45,008 bases of DNA from the IMG/VR virus record IMGVR_UViG_3300046012_000117, positions 1 to 45,008 of that record; one strand, written 5' to 3'. Below, piece by piece: positions 16,421 to 23,697 of this stretch. How positions within the stretch are numbered: the stretch's first letter is position 1; each line of letters starts with the position of its first letter. Position numbers and translations under genes: made by a program. This stretch comes from a virus. The notes beneath the pieces are model-generated. The model worked only from the letters and a program-made list of their open reading frames with translations. It searched no databases and had not been told where the DNA came from.

Positions 16421-17505
16421 TGGAGGGCATGCCGCGCCCTCGCACGCTCTATCTCCAACGCCGCCTCACCCGTCACGGCAAAGTTACGTGGTACGTACGC
16501 GTCGGGCGCGGCAAACTGGTGCGCCTGCGCGCCGAGTACGGCACCCCTGAGTTCGCCGCCGAGTATGCTGCGGCGCGTCGTGGCGCGCAGCCCCCCAGGA
16601 CCACGGCGCAAGCAGGCACGCTCGGCTGGCTCGTCGGCCTCTACCGCCGCTCGACCGCATGGGGTGATCTCGCCCCAGCGACGCGGCGCCAGCGCGACAA
16701 CATCCTCAAGCAAGTGCTCGCCGCCTCAAGTGCGGCTCCGCTCAGCACCATCGCCCGTAGCGACATAGCGGCCGGTCGCGACCGCCGCCGCGAGACGCCA
16801 TACCAGGCCCGCCATTTCCTCGATACGCTGCGCGGGCTGTTCCGATGGGCGCTCGACGCCGAGCTCGTCCGCTTCGACCCCACGGCCGGCGTCACCTACC
16901 CGGTGCTCAAAGACAGCGGCGGCTTCCCGGTATGGGCCGAGGACGACGTGGCGGCCTACGAGCTCCGGTGGCCGCTCGGCACCAAGGAGCGGGTGTGGTT
17001 GGCCGTGCTGCTCTACACAGGCCTGCGCCGCGGCGACGCCGTGAGGCTAGGCCGCCAGCACGTCCGCGACGGCGTGGCGAAGATCAGAACCGCAAAGAGC
17101 GGCGGCAAGATCGAGGTCACAATACCGTTACTCCCGCCCCTGCGGGCGGCGCTGAGTGCCGGGCCGATCGGGGAGCTGGCGTTCATCTGCGGCGCTGGTG
17201 GTGGGCCACTGACCAAAGAGTCGTTCGGCAACGAGTTTCATGATGCCTGCCGCGCCGCAGGCATCCGCAAATCGGCGCACGGACTCCGCAAGATCGGCGC
17301 CACGCGCGCCGCGCTCAATGGCGCCACCGTCGCGCAGCTTAACGCTATTTTCGGATGGACCGGATCGAAGATGGCTTCGCTCTATACGCAGAGTGCTGAC
17401 CGTGACAGGTTGGCGCGCGAGGCGATGTGGAAGTTGAACGAACCGGGAAACTCTGTGCTACCGTCCAACCAAGCAGTTGCTACCACCTTAAAAACTCCTC
17501 AATAA
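16420..17505 (+). CDS. int: Tyrosine-type phage integrase
   Basis: 361 aa, with an in-frame ATG at 16429 as alternative start. A strand-rich arm-binding N-terminus (YLQRRLTRHGKVTWYVRVG) precedes a core-binding domain (about 75-165) and a catalytic domain. Catalytic residues visible: Arg in YTGLRRGDAVRL, Lys in a following strand, HGLRKIGAT (His and Arg), and Tyr in MASLYTQSADR; the box II His is replaced by GWTG before KMASLY, as in many members. It would recombine attP with a host attB to set up the prophage. A 197-base gap with repeated short motifs follows and is the likely attP. Confidence 0.9.
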   Translation: MEGMPRPRTLYLQRRLTRHGKVTWYVRVGRGKLVRLRAEYGTPEFAAEYAAARRGAQPPRTTAQAGTLGWLVGLYRRSTAWGDLAPATRRQRDNILKQVLAASSAAPLSTIARSDIAAGRDRRRETPYQARHFLDTLRGLFRWALDAELVRFDPTAGVTYPVLKDSGGFPVWAEDDVAAYELRWPLGTKERVWLAVLLYTGLRRGDAVRLGRQHVRDGVAKIRTAKSGGKIEVTIPLLPPLRAALSAGPIGELAFICGAGGGPLTKESFGNEFHDACRAAGIRKSAHGLRKIGATRAALNGATVAQLNAIFGWTGSKMASLYTQSADRDRLAREAMWKLNEPGNSVLPSNQAVATTLKTPQ

Positions 17506-17647
17506 ATCAAATACTTAAAGTGGCGTTTTCCGGTTATGGTGGGCGGTGACGGAGTAGCATAATTGTGCTGTAGCAAGCACTTGGCCGCTACCACCCTGTA
17601 AATCGGCACCTTTGAAGCGTAAAGAGAATTTCGCCGCGCTACCACCC
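17479..17647. other. Candidate attP with repeated arm-type sites
   Basis: GCTACCACCC occurs at 17587-17596 and 17638-17647; GCTACCACC also at 17479-17487 and GCTACCGTCC at 17457-17466 inside the integrase end. The inverse GTAGC occurs at 17553-17557 and 17570-17574. Clustered short direct and inverted repeats beside an integrase are what arm-type binding sites look like. The core cannot be fixed without the host attB. Confidence 0.4.
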
Positions 17648-17668
17648 ATGGCAGCGCGGCGATTGGCG

Positions 17669-17698
17669 TTGCGCCATTACGTGACGCCACCATATAGG
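17669..17698 (+). promoter_or_regulatory. Putative promoter of the lysis cassette
   Basis: TTGCGC at 17669-17674 and TATAGG at 17693-17698 are 18 bases apart, with the dispersed motif ATTACGTGACG (17676-17686) in the spacer. The first ATG of the cassette (17703) is only four bases after the -10, so the transcript would start at or near that codon. Confidence 0.45.
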
Positions 17699-17702
17699 CT
17701 TC

Positions 17703-17921
17703 ATGTTCGGCCTCAAACCCATCCCCGAAATCGCCCATTGGCGCGCGATCTGGAGCGTCCGCCTGGCGATCAGTTGGGCGGTCGTGAGCGGCGCCTACAT
17801 GGCGTTGCCGGCGTTCTCTGGCCTCGTCTCGCCGTTCGCCTTCGCGGCCCTCTGCATCGGGTTCTCGCTCGCCATGCTGTTCGCCCGCCTCACCCACCAG
17901 CCGGGGATCCACGATGACTGA
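17703..17921 (+). CDS. Small membrane protein of the lysis cassette (DUF7940-like, holin candidate)
   Basis: 72 aa. HWRAIWSVRLAISWAVVSGAYMALPAF and a second stretch FAFAALCIGFSLAMLFARL give two membrane segments, as in class II holins. The start HWRAIWSVRL resembles a phage family I know as DUF7940. It lies immediately upstream of and overlaps the endolysin gene, the usual holin position. No clear ribosome site precedes the ATG, which fits a leaderless or near-leaderless transcript from the promoter just upstream. Confidence 0.6.
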   Translation: MFGLKPIPEIAHWRAIWSVRLAISWAVVSGAYMALPAFSGLVSPFAFAALCIGFSLAMLFARLTHQPGIHDD

Positions 17922-18390
17922 CGCGCCCGTCGAGGCTCCCCGCACGTCCCGCGGCAAGGCGGGCTACATCGCCATCGCGGTCACGCTGATCTGCGGATTC
18001 GAGGGGCTGTATCTCCACGCCTACCACGATGTCGTCGGCGTCAAGACGATCTGCTACGGCCACATCGAGGACGTGCAGATGGGTGACGTGGCCACGAAGG
18101 CCGAGTGCCAGGAAATGCTGGCCGACGACATCCCCCGCTACGAGGCGATGGTGGCGAAGGCCATCCACGTTCCCATGCCGCCGCACCGTCACGCCGCGAT
18201 CCTCAGCTTCACCTACAACGTGGGCGGGGGCGCACTGGCCAAGTCGAGCGTGGCGCGCAAGCTCAACGCCGGCGACGTGCGTGGTGGCTGCGACGCCCTG
18301 CTGCTCTATGACCGCGCTGGCGGCCGCGTGGTCCGCGGGCTGCATAATCGCCGGGTGGCTGAGCGCAAAGAATGCCTAAGGAGTGACTGA
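17914..18390 (+). CDS. SAR endolysin, GH24 lysozyme
   Basis: 158 aa. The GH24 catalytic triad is present with T4/P21 spacing: E30 in GFEGLY, D39 in YHDVVG and T45 in GVKTICYGH. A weak hydrophobic N-terminal segment (AGYIAIAVTLICGF) leading straight into the catalytic Glu is typical of signal-arrest-release endolysins, exported by Sec and freed when the membrane is depolarised. Later conserved parts are ILSFTYNVGGGALAKSSVAR and GLHNRRVAERKECL. It cuts the glycan strands of peptidoglycan. It overlaps both neighbouring lysis genes. Confidence 0.88.
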   Translation: MTDAPVEAPRTSRGKAGYIAIAVTLICGFEGLYLHAYHDVVGVKTICYGHIEDVQMGDVATKAECQEMLADDIPRYEAMVAKAIHVPMPPHRHAAILSFTYNVGGGALAKSSVARKLNAGDVRGGCDALLLYDRAGGRVVRGLHNRRVAERKECLRSD

Positions 18391-18632
18391 TGATCGCCGC
18401 GCTGTTGCTTCACCCCGCTCTCCGCTGGGCTCTCGGCGCCGTCGCCGTCGTGCTGGCGCTCGGCATCGCCTACGGGGTCGTGTATCACCAAGGAGTCGCG
18501 TATGAGAAACGCAAATGGGACGCAGCCATTCAGGCGTCGATCGACAAGGGCACCAAGGCTGCTGCTGACGCTGAGCGCAGTGTCGCTGCTCACCCTGCTC
18601 CAAGCGTGCGCGACCGATGGAACCGGGACTAA
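18390..18632 (+). CDS. i-spanin (Rz-like)
   Basis: 80 aa, starting in the endolysin stop (TGATG). One N-terminal membrane segment (WALGAVAVVLALGIAYGVVY) is followed by a short charged, helical periplasmic part (YEKRKWDAAIQASIDKGTKAA). Topology and place after the endolysin match inner-membrane spanins, which join an outer-membrane partner to fuse the membranes in the last step of lysis. It is shorter than lambda Rz (153 aa). The Rz1-like gene begins inside it in another frame. Confidence 0.7.
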   Translation: MIAALLLHPALRWALGAVAVVLALGIAYGVVYHQGVAYEKRKWDAAIQASIDKGTKAAADAERSVAAHPAPSVRDRWNRD

Positions 18633-18747
18633 GGTAGCGTGCGCCGGCTGGAAGGCTATCACCTACTCAGCCAAGAACGACACCGCCCCAACGGTGCGGC
18701 AGGTCCGCGTTCATAACGAAACCGGCCGCAACATCGGGTGCTGGTGA
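18502..18747 (+). CDS. o-spanin lipoprotein (Rz1-like), embedded in Rz
   Basis: 81 aa from ATG 18502, with AAGGAG six bases upstream, in the +1 frame inside the Rz-like gene. A basic start and hydrophobic stretch (RLLLTLSAVSLLTLLQAC) end in a lipobox Cys (C36). The mature part (AGWKAITYSAKNDTAPTVRQ, VHNETGRNIGCW) is a motif common in phage lysis genes. The nested reading frame is typical of Rz/Rz1 pairs. The protein would be anchored to the outer membrane and contact the i-spanin. Confidence 0.75.
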   Translation: MRNANGTQPFRRRSTRAPRLLLTLSAVSLLTLLQACATDGTGTKVACAGWKAITYSAKNDTAPTVRQVRVHNETGRNIGCW

Positions 18748-18761
18748 GCATTAAGCGGTTG

Positions 18762-18977
18762 TCAGTGATGAAGTCTTGTGCGGTACGACCATGCTTCGAG
18801 GCGATCCACCTGCCTTGAGAGAAATACCGGGATTGCACGACCTTCAAAGAGCCAGTCCAAAAATTCTGCCGTCGTCTCGCACAGCACCTTCAAAAGATAG
18901 AAGGGCAGCAGCGGCAGGAGCAGCGCGAAGGCGCCTGCGTAGTAGATCGCTCTGCGTATCAGCATAGCTCTGTTCAC
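18762..18977 (-). CDS. Small membrane protein, last gene of the replication block
   Basis: 71 aa from GTG 18977; ATG 18965 is an alternative with a similarly poor ribosome site. One strong hydrophobic stretch (YYAGAFALLLPLLPFYLLKVL) is followed by a charged end (SRQVDRLEAWSYRTRLHH). Unrecognised. It is the 3' end of the - operon and faces the lysis genes with only 14 bases between the two stop codons; no clear terminator hairpin is visible there. Confidence 0.5.
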   Translation of the reverse strand: MNRAMLIRRAIYYAGAFALLLPLLPFYLLKVLCETTAEFLDWLFEGRAIPVFLSRQVDRLEAWSYRTRLHH

Positions 18978-18980
18978 CCA

Positions 18981-19307
18981 CTAACGCGCACCAAAGCGAC
19001 GTTCGGAGGCGGCTAGACGGCGCTCTCGCAACTCATCTTCGGTAATGTCGTTAGTCGACTGCGAGCAGCCCTTGACCCCATAGGTTTCGAGACATGCGAA
19101 AGCGGTCGCAGCGACCTTGACCACTTCCTCAAGGCAGCTATCGCGTCGGTCTGTCGTATTGTGCATCCATCCATCGATGGCCTCGTCAAGCTCTGCCTTC
19201 ATGATCAGGAGATAGCCGGCGAGCGACTGCTGCTTGTCGCGGCCCCAGCGTTGGCGTTGGTAGTCGCGCTCGCCGCGTACATTTTCGGCCACTTCATCGA
19301 AAGTCAT
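18981..19307 (-). CDS. MazG-like nucleotide pyrophosphohydrolase
   Basis: 108 aa from ATG 19307, which has GGAGGATA at the right distance; an upstream in-frame start adds 15 poor residues. The pattern ERDYQRQRWGRDKQQSLAGY, KAELDEAIDGW and SCLEEVVKVAATAFACLE gives the Glu-rich helices of the all-alpha NTP pyrophosphatase (MazG) fold, with the E-x2-E and E-x2-K type metal positions. It would clean the nucleotide pool. This is the second all-alpha pyrophosphatase-like gene in the phage, with the DUF5664 gene. Confidence 0.6.
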   Translation of the reverse strand: MTFDEVAENVRGERDYQRQRWGRDKQQSLAGYLLIMKAELDEAIDGWMHNTTDRRDSCLEEVVKVAATAFACLETYGVKGCSQSTNDITEDELRERRLAASERRFGAR

Positions 19308-19378
19308 GGTTTTATCCTCCGCGTTCCTCTCAGTACAGCGGCGACGCAGCACTACGCCACGTCACCGCTCAGTGCCAT

Positions 19379-21352
19379 TCACCCAAGAAACCGAGCGGCG
19401 ACATTCCGCACGATCGCGGAGGCGAGCTTGTCGTAGTCGATCTCGGGGGCAATGGGCGGTGCGAGATCGGACGCTGTGGCCTCCCGCAATCCACCCGCTT
19501 TGTCAGTAACGTATGCTGCCGCCGTAAACTGTTGCTCCCGTCCAGCGACAGCAATTTTGGCATTGGTATCGTCAATGGCCGTCTGCATCTCCTCCGACAC
19601 TTGGTCATCACCCTCCAGCGCCTTCTGAATGCTAGGCGAGAACATCGCCTTAGCGGCGGCCGCGCGGTCAGGCTGCGGTTGCGAGCCGTCGATCTTGGCC
19701 TTGATCGCTTCCTTCTGCTTCGCCTCGTCGACTTTGGTGCGCTTCGGCTTGGCAGCCTCAGCCAGCGCCTCGGCTTGTGCGACCTGCTGGGGCGTTGCCC
19801 CCGTGGTCTGCTGCTCCGCAAACGCGCGTCCTGCGGCTGCTTTCTGCTCCGCCGTGCCAAGCTGCATCGGCGGCCCCCAGCCCCGCGGCACGATGGGCTT
19901 GCCGTCTTGAGTTCCGAGCTTCTCCATGCTACTCTCCTGTGTGATTGCGGCACCAAGCCGCTGCAACAAACCAGTTTGTGTTGTACCCTTCTCACGCACG
20001 ATCTTCAACACCTGTTCGTCGATCGTGCCCTTCGCGACGAAAATATGGTTCATGACGCGCTGTGACGTGTTGCCCTGTCGCAGCACGCGGTCGATGAACT
20101 GCTCGTAGAGCTCCAGGTCATAGGTCGGGCCGAACCACGCCACATGCCCGCAGCCGCTCCCCTGGAGGTTCAGACCGTGCCCCGCGCTCTTGGGGTGCGC
20201 CAGCAGCAGCGGCACGTCGCCACGGTTCCAGGCGTCCACGATCTCCTGCGTCCGCTTCGCCGTGACACCGGCGCCGAGGTAGGGCGTCTCAGGGAACTTC
20301 TCCAGCAGCCGCGCCAGATCGGCGTTGAACTCGTAGGCCAGCAGGAGTGGCTGCCCAGCCAGTTCCTCCACGAGGTCCGCCACGGCCTCTATTTTGGCGC
20401 TGTGGAGGACTTCGTAGGGCTGGGTGTCTTGGGAGGGTGGCGCTACACCAGCCTCACCAGCGGGGCGATACACGAACCCACCGGCCATCTGCTTGAGCTT
20501 GTTCGCCACCCCACCGGCGTTCTGCGCCGTCACCACGCCACCAGGTAGCTCAGCGAGCATGTCGTCTCGCATTGACTTATAGGTCAACAACGCCTTGGGG
20601 GGCAGCTCCACCTCGCGCACGTCGTCGACCAGCGGCGGCAGCGTCAGATAGTCCTCCGCCGCCATGCGTAACACGTAGGGCTTGATCCGCTCCTCGATCC
20701 GCGCCTGGCCGTTGGGCTGGAGCTTCCATTCAAAACCGTTGTAGCCGGGCACGAAATACTGGAGCCTGTAGTGCGTGATGAAACGACCCAGGGCTGCGCC
20801 GTCGTCGAGCAGGAGGAACTGGCCAAACAGGTCGAGCATGCCGTTCGGCGCCGGCGTGCCGGTCAGCCCCCAGCGGCGTCGCGCGTGCTTGAGCAGCGGC
20901 CGCAGTGCCTTGTGGCGTTGTGAGGAGGCGTTCTTGAACTTGGTGAGCTCGTCGATGACAACGGTATCCCAGGGAAAGTAGGAATACTCCGCCAGCCACG
21001 CGATGCCCTCGGGGTTTATGAGCGTGATGTCGGCCTTGGATGCGAGCGCGTCAGCCTTTTTGTCGCCGTGGGCGAACGCGAACGTCAGATCGCGGAACTG
21101 TTCCCACTTTGCCGCCTCCTGCCGCCACACCGTCTGACACACGCGCAGAGGAGCGACGACCAGCATGCCGGAGGCTTTGGAGTTGCGTTGCAACCGCGAG
21201 AATGCTGCTAAGACGATCGAGGTCTTTCCGAGTCCCGGATCGAGGAACAGCGCGCCGGCGCTGCTCTCCAGCAGGAACTCCACCGCCCTTTGCTGGTAGG
21301 GGTGGGGTTCCCAGGGCTGAGGCGAGCCACTTACAAGCCTTGTCTGCGTCAT
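19379..21352 (-). CDS. SNF2-family DNA helicase/translocase
   Basis: 657 aa from ATG 21352 (GGTGG upstream; an ATG at 21370 is possible). Helicase motifs in order: Q-like HPYQQRAVEFLL, Walker A LDPGLGKTS, motif Ia MLVVAPLRV, Walker B VIDELTKFKN (DELT in place of DEAH), motif III LTGTPAPN, and a C-terminal lobe with LLLAHPKSAGHGLNLQG and the arginine-finger motif FIDRVLRQGNTSQRV. The last 150 residues are a charged, Ala/Gln-rich tail. It is an ATP-driven dsDNA translocase, probably helping replication or recombination. Its start overlaps the end of the VRR-NUC gene by about 300 bases. Confidence 0.85.
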   Translation of the reverse strand: MTQTRLVSGSPQPWEPHPYQQRAVEFLLESSAGALFLDPGLGKTSIVLAAFSRLQRNSKASGMLVVAPLRVCQTVWRQEAAKWEQFRDLTFAFAHGDKKADALASKADITLINPEGIAWLAEYSYFPWDTVVIDELTKFKNASSQRHKALRPLLKHARRRWGLTGTPAPNGMLDLFGQFLLLDDGAALGRFITHYRLQYFVPGYNGFEWKLQPNGQARIEERIKPYVLRMAAEDYLTLPPLVDDVREVELPPKALLTYKSMRDDMLAELPGGVVTAQNAGGVANKLKQMAGGFVYRPAGEAGVAPPSQDTQPYEVLHSAKIEAVADLVEELAGQPLLLAYEFNADLARLLEKFPETPYLGAGVTAKRTQEIVDAWNRGDVPLLLAHPKSAGHGLNLQGSGCGHVAWFGPTYDLELYEQFIDRVLRQGNTSQRVMNHIFVAKGTIDEQVLKIVREKGTTQTGLLQRLGAAITQESSMEKLGTQDGKPIVPRGWGPPMQLGTAEQKAAAGRAFAEQQTTGATPQQVAQAEALAEAAKPKRTKVDEAKQKEAIKAKIDGSQPQPDRAAAAKAMFSPSIQKALEGDDQVSEEMQTAIDDTNAKIAVAGREQQFTAAAYVTDKAGGLREATASDLAPPIAPEIDYDKLASAIVRNVAARFLG

Positions 21353-21593
21353 CGAACCACCATGCTTCAACGCCCAATATCAGCAACTCGTCGAGCCTAT
21401 GATCTTGCAACTTCGTCGGTCGTTTCCCCGGCCGCTTCACCTCGACGAAGGCCACGCGACCGCCTGGTGCAAGGCACAGTAGATCCGGCCACCCCGACGT
21501 AGCACCGCGCCCGAAGTGAAGACGGATCACGGTGACGCCGTTGGCCTTGCACCAGGCGACGATCTTGGCTTGTATGCGGCCCTCGGGGGTCAT
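21051..21593 (-). CDS. VRR-NUC domain nuclease
   Basis: 180 aa. Residues 1-110 form a compact PD-(D/E)xK fold of VRR-NUC type: GRIQAKIVAWCKANGV, SGWPDLLCLAPGGRVAFVEV with the following Lys, and LQDHRLDELLILGVEAWWF. Such phage proteins cut branched DNA such as Holliday junctions. The last 70 or so residues overlap the helicase gene and lack conservation signals, so a natural stop may be absent rather than the tail being functional. ATGA overlap with the gene before it. Confidence 0.75.
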   Translation of the reverse strand: MTPEGRIQAKIVAWCKANGVTVIRLHFGRGATSGWPDLLCLAPGGRVAFVEVKRPGKRPTKLQDHRLDELLILGVEAWWFDDADKACKWLASALGTPPLPAKGGGVPAGEQRRRAVPRSGTRKDLDRLSSILAVATQLQSLRHAGRRSSARVSDGVAAGGGKVGTVPRSDVRVRPRRQKG

Positions 21594-21757
21594 TTGGGCT
21601 TTTTGCGCGATTTGAGGTAGTCGCGCGCAAGCTCGACGAGCAATTCGGCTTCTGAGTATGGTGTTTGCTCCACCACATCCTTAACCGGGTCGCCATTCTT
21701 GTGGTACGAAACTATCTTGCGGCACACAAAGCCAAGATCAGCCCAATCTTCCACCAT
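21590..21757 (-). CDS. Small hypothetical protein
   Basis: 55 aa from ATG 21757, ending in the ATG of the nuclease gene (ATGA). MVEDWADLGFVCRKIVSYHK, then VVEQTPYSEAELLVELARDYL and a basic end. Unrecognised; the length, high charge and tight coupling suggest a small cytoplasmic partner protein. Confidence 0.5.
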   Translation of the reverse strand: MVEDWADLGFVCRKIVSYHKNGDPVKDVVEQTPYSEAELLVELARDYLKSRKKPK

Positions 21758-22128
21758 CACGGCTCCTCCAGGAAATCCAGCCGCATCGTCTTGGCGAGAC
21801 GCCGCAGCTTCTCGATGTCGTTGGCCGGCACGTCGAGCACCACGAGCTTGCGCCCCTCTGGCATCACATGCTCCACGGGCGCCTCCGGGATCGGGTCCGC
21901 TACTGGCGGCATCGTGACACGCGCCACCGCGGCCTGCTCTTTCGCGGTGAGCCGCTCCAGGATCGCCCGCGCGGCGATCTCCACCGACTTGGTGACGACG
22001 CCGCTCTTGCGCGCCTTGTGGAGCAGCGTCGTGCTGACGCCCAAATCCTTGGAGGCTTTCGTGGGGCCTTCCAATTCCATCAGCGCAGTCACCGACTTCG
22101 CCCGCGCTGTCTCGCCTCGAGTTCGCAT
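21757..22128 (-). CDS. Putative HTH DNA-binding protein
   Basis: 123 aa from ATG 22128 with AGGACAG upstream. Residues about 18-40 (EGPTKASKDLGVSTTLLHKA) read as a helix-turn-helix, followed by a basic helix and a longer C-terminal helical part (ANDIEKLRRLAKTMRLDFLE). The gene follows a promoter-like site that contains the dispersed motif. It is a candidate regulator of the late replication genes; the family is not recognised. Confidence 0.5.
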   Translation of the reverse strand: MRTRGETARAKSVTALMELEGPTKASKDLGVSTTLLHKARKSGVVTKSVEIAARAILERLTAKEQAAVARVTMPPVADPIPEAPVEHVMPEGRKLVVLDVPANDIEKLRRLAKTMRLDFLEEP

Positions 22129-22174
22129 TTGGTCTGTCCTCTCTCCGTTGTTGCATTGCCCCAGATAACGACGG

Positions 22175-22203
22175 CTTATGGCATAAAGTTACGTGGCAAG
22201 CAA
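22175..22203 (-). promoter_or_regulatory. Putative - strand promoter with dispersed motif
   Basis: On the - strand, TTGCTT (22203-22198) and CATAAG (22180-22175) are 17 bases apart, the spacer carrying the motif GTTACGTGGCA (read on +, 22188-22198). It would serve the genes from 22128 downward. Confidence 0.45.
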
Positions 22204-22248
22204 CACGAAGTCGTGAGGCGAGGTTAATATGCCAGGTTGCTGATGCAA

Positions 22249-22518
22249 CTAGAGCATTCCCAGCGCCATCATATACGTTTCTAGTATAGTTTCCTGCTCC
22301 CTACGGTCATCATGGTCCTGCTTACGCAACCTGACGATGGTGCGTAGCGCCTTCACGTCGAAACCATTCCCCTTGGCCTCGCTATACACGTCGCGGATGT
22401 CTGACGCGATGCCTGATTTCTCCTCCTCCAGGCGCTCGATGCGCTCGACGAGGGCTTGGAGCTGGTCCTTGGCGAAGCGGTGTGCAGCGTTGTCGCCCAT
22501 CGTGGTTTCGTCGGTCAT
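22249..22518 (-). CDS. GapR-like protein (DUF2312)
   Basis: 89 aa from ATG 22518 with AGGGAGATA upstream. The sequence follows the DUF2312/GapR pattern closely: [40 protein letters not shown], then [10 protein letters not shown]. In Caulobacter GapR is a coiled-coil clamp on overtwisted DNA that helps replication. A phage copy in a replication operon could act on viral DNA or replace host GapR. The family is largely alphaproteobacterial, which supports the host guess. Confidence 0.85.
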   Translation of the reverse strand: MTDETTMGDNAAHRFAKDQLQALVERIERLEEEKSGIASDIRDVYSEAKGNGFDVKALRTIVRLRKQDHDDRREQETILETYMMALGML

Positions 22519-23015
22519 TGATATCTCCCTGGTGTGAAAAGTGAGCCAAGTCCGGCGTCGCGTGCATTTGACAAAGCCAAGCAGCCATCCCGGCCGATCG
22601 CCAGCAGCGTCGTGCCTTGGGCCGGCGAGCGGCCGGGCTTTCCGTCGCGGCCGATAAATTTCAGCTTAGGGCTGACAAAAAGTGCCAGATCTGCCTCCGG
22701 CACGAACTGCTGCCACCACGGCGCCGATGTGCGGTCGGGCACCAGCGCCACGCCGTTGCCGTGCGTTATGAACTTCTCCAGCCACGGCACCAAGCCATTG
22801 CGGCCGCCGAACGGCGGGTTCATCCACACGAAGCCCACCCACGGCTTAAGCAGGCCATTCTCTGAGTAGCGCGCAGCACACGGCACCCACTCCGCGAAGC
22901 CGCAGCCAGGGTGCGCCACGTCGAGGTCGAACTCGCAGCCCAGCGCCTCGAACACATGCGGCGGCGTGTACCACTCGTCGGTCGCCCCTACGCTCTGCTC
23001 GTGCAGTGCCATCAT
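22515..23015 (-). CDS. dam: DNA N6-adenine methyltransferase (phage Dam type)
   Basis: 166 aa. [36 protein letters not shown] and VWMNPPFGG (the NPPF catalytic motif IV) define the phage DNA N-6-adenine-methyltransferase family (PF05869). A later strand [13 protein letters not shown] fits the fold. It methylates adenine in a short target, perhaps protecting viral DNA from host restriction or timing replication. ATG 23015 is followed by a second in-frame ATG at 23012. ATGA overlap with the GapR-like gene. Confidence 0.85.
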   Translation of the reverse strand: MMALHEQSVGATDEWYTPPHVFEALGCEFDLDVAHPGCGFAEWVPCAARYSENGLLKPWVGFVWMNPPFGGRNGLVPWLEKFITHGNGVALVPDRTSAPWWQQFVPEADLALFVSPKLKFIGRDGKPGRSPAQGTTLLAIGRDGCLALSNARDAGLGSLFTPGRYQ

Positions 23016-23016
23016 G

Positions 23017-23697
23017 TCACCCGAACTTGCACGTCCCGCCAGCCGAGCGACGCAGCGGACACCATTTGCACTTATCGTTAGGCTTCGCGATCCACGTCTC
23101 GTCGCCGAGCATCTGCGCAGCCCGCGCGTTCCACTTCGCTTTCAGCGGCTCCGCGTCGGCGCGGGTGAACTGGTCGATCACTTCGTTCCCCGTGTCGAGA
23201 TACCAAAGCCGCGTGTTGACATGGCTCACCGCGGGGTAGCGGCAAAGCACGCTCAGGCCGAACAGCTCCATCTGATCGCAGTTGTCGTCATATTGCTTCC
23301 CGGTCTTGTAATCGACCACATCCGCGGTGTCGTCAGGATACACCACGCACACGTCCAGGATGCTGCGGAGCCATGTGTCTTTCGCGAACCAGCCGGTCGG
23401 GGTCCAGTTTTCCTTGAAGCCCCATTGTTGCTCGGTTTGAATATCGGGCACGTCAGCGCCCCAGCGTAGGGCGTATAGGCTCTTGAGCAGGCGATCAAAC
23501 TTAGCACAATCTTCTGACACCGTGCCCGTGCCCCCCATCCACGCCGCCAGTTCCTTGTGAATGCGGTCCCCGCGCGCCATCTGCGGCGACTGCTCGAACG
23601 GGATCAGCCTGTCGATCTTGGCCTTGAAATACATTGGGCATCGCTGCCAGTCGGACCAGCGCGAATAGGACCAAGCACTAACCTTTGTCATTCGCAC
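23017..23697 (-). CDS. PD-(D/E)xK exonuclease, Cas4/RecB-like
   Basis: 226 aa. The N-terminal WSYSRWSDWQRCP, then LDVCVVYPDDTADVVDYKTGK (active-site Asp, Asp-x-Lys), and the C-terminal KCKWCPLRRSAGGTCKF give the layout of PDDEXK_1 / Cas4-like nucleases, where four Cys (one early, three late) hold a 4Fe-4S cluster. It probably degrades DNA ends in replication-linked recombination. It overlaps the polymerase gene by ten bases. Confidence 0.8.
   Translation of the reverse strand: MRMTKVSAWSYSRWSDWQRCPMYFKAKIDRLIPFEQSPQMARGDRIHKELAAWMGGTGTVSEDCAKFDRLLKSLYALRWGADVPDIQTEQQWGFKENWTPTGWFAKDTWLRSILDVCVVYPDDTADVVDYKTGKQYDDNCDQMELFGLSVLCRYPAVSHVNTRLWYLDTGNEVIDQFTRADAEPLKAKWNARAAQMLGDETWIAKPNDKCKWCPLRRSAGGTCKFG

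Noticed and set aside
17506-17702. tRNA gene or tRNA fragment in the gap after integrase
   Set aside because: A CCA-like end can be read on the - strand, but no cloverleaf or T-loop sequence supports a tRNA; no tRNA gene was recognised elsewhere.
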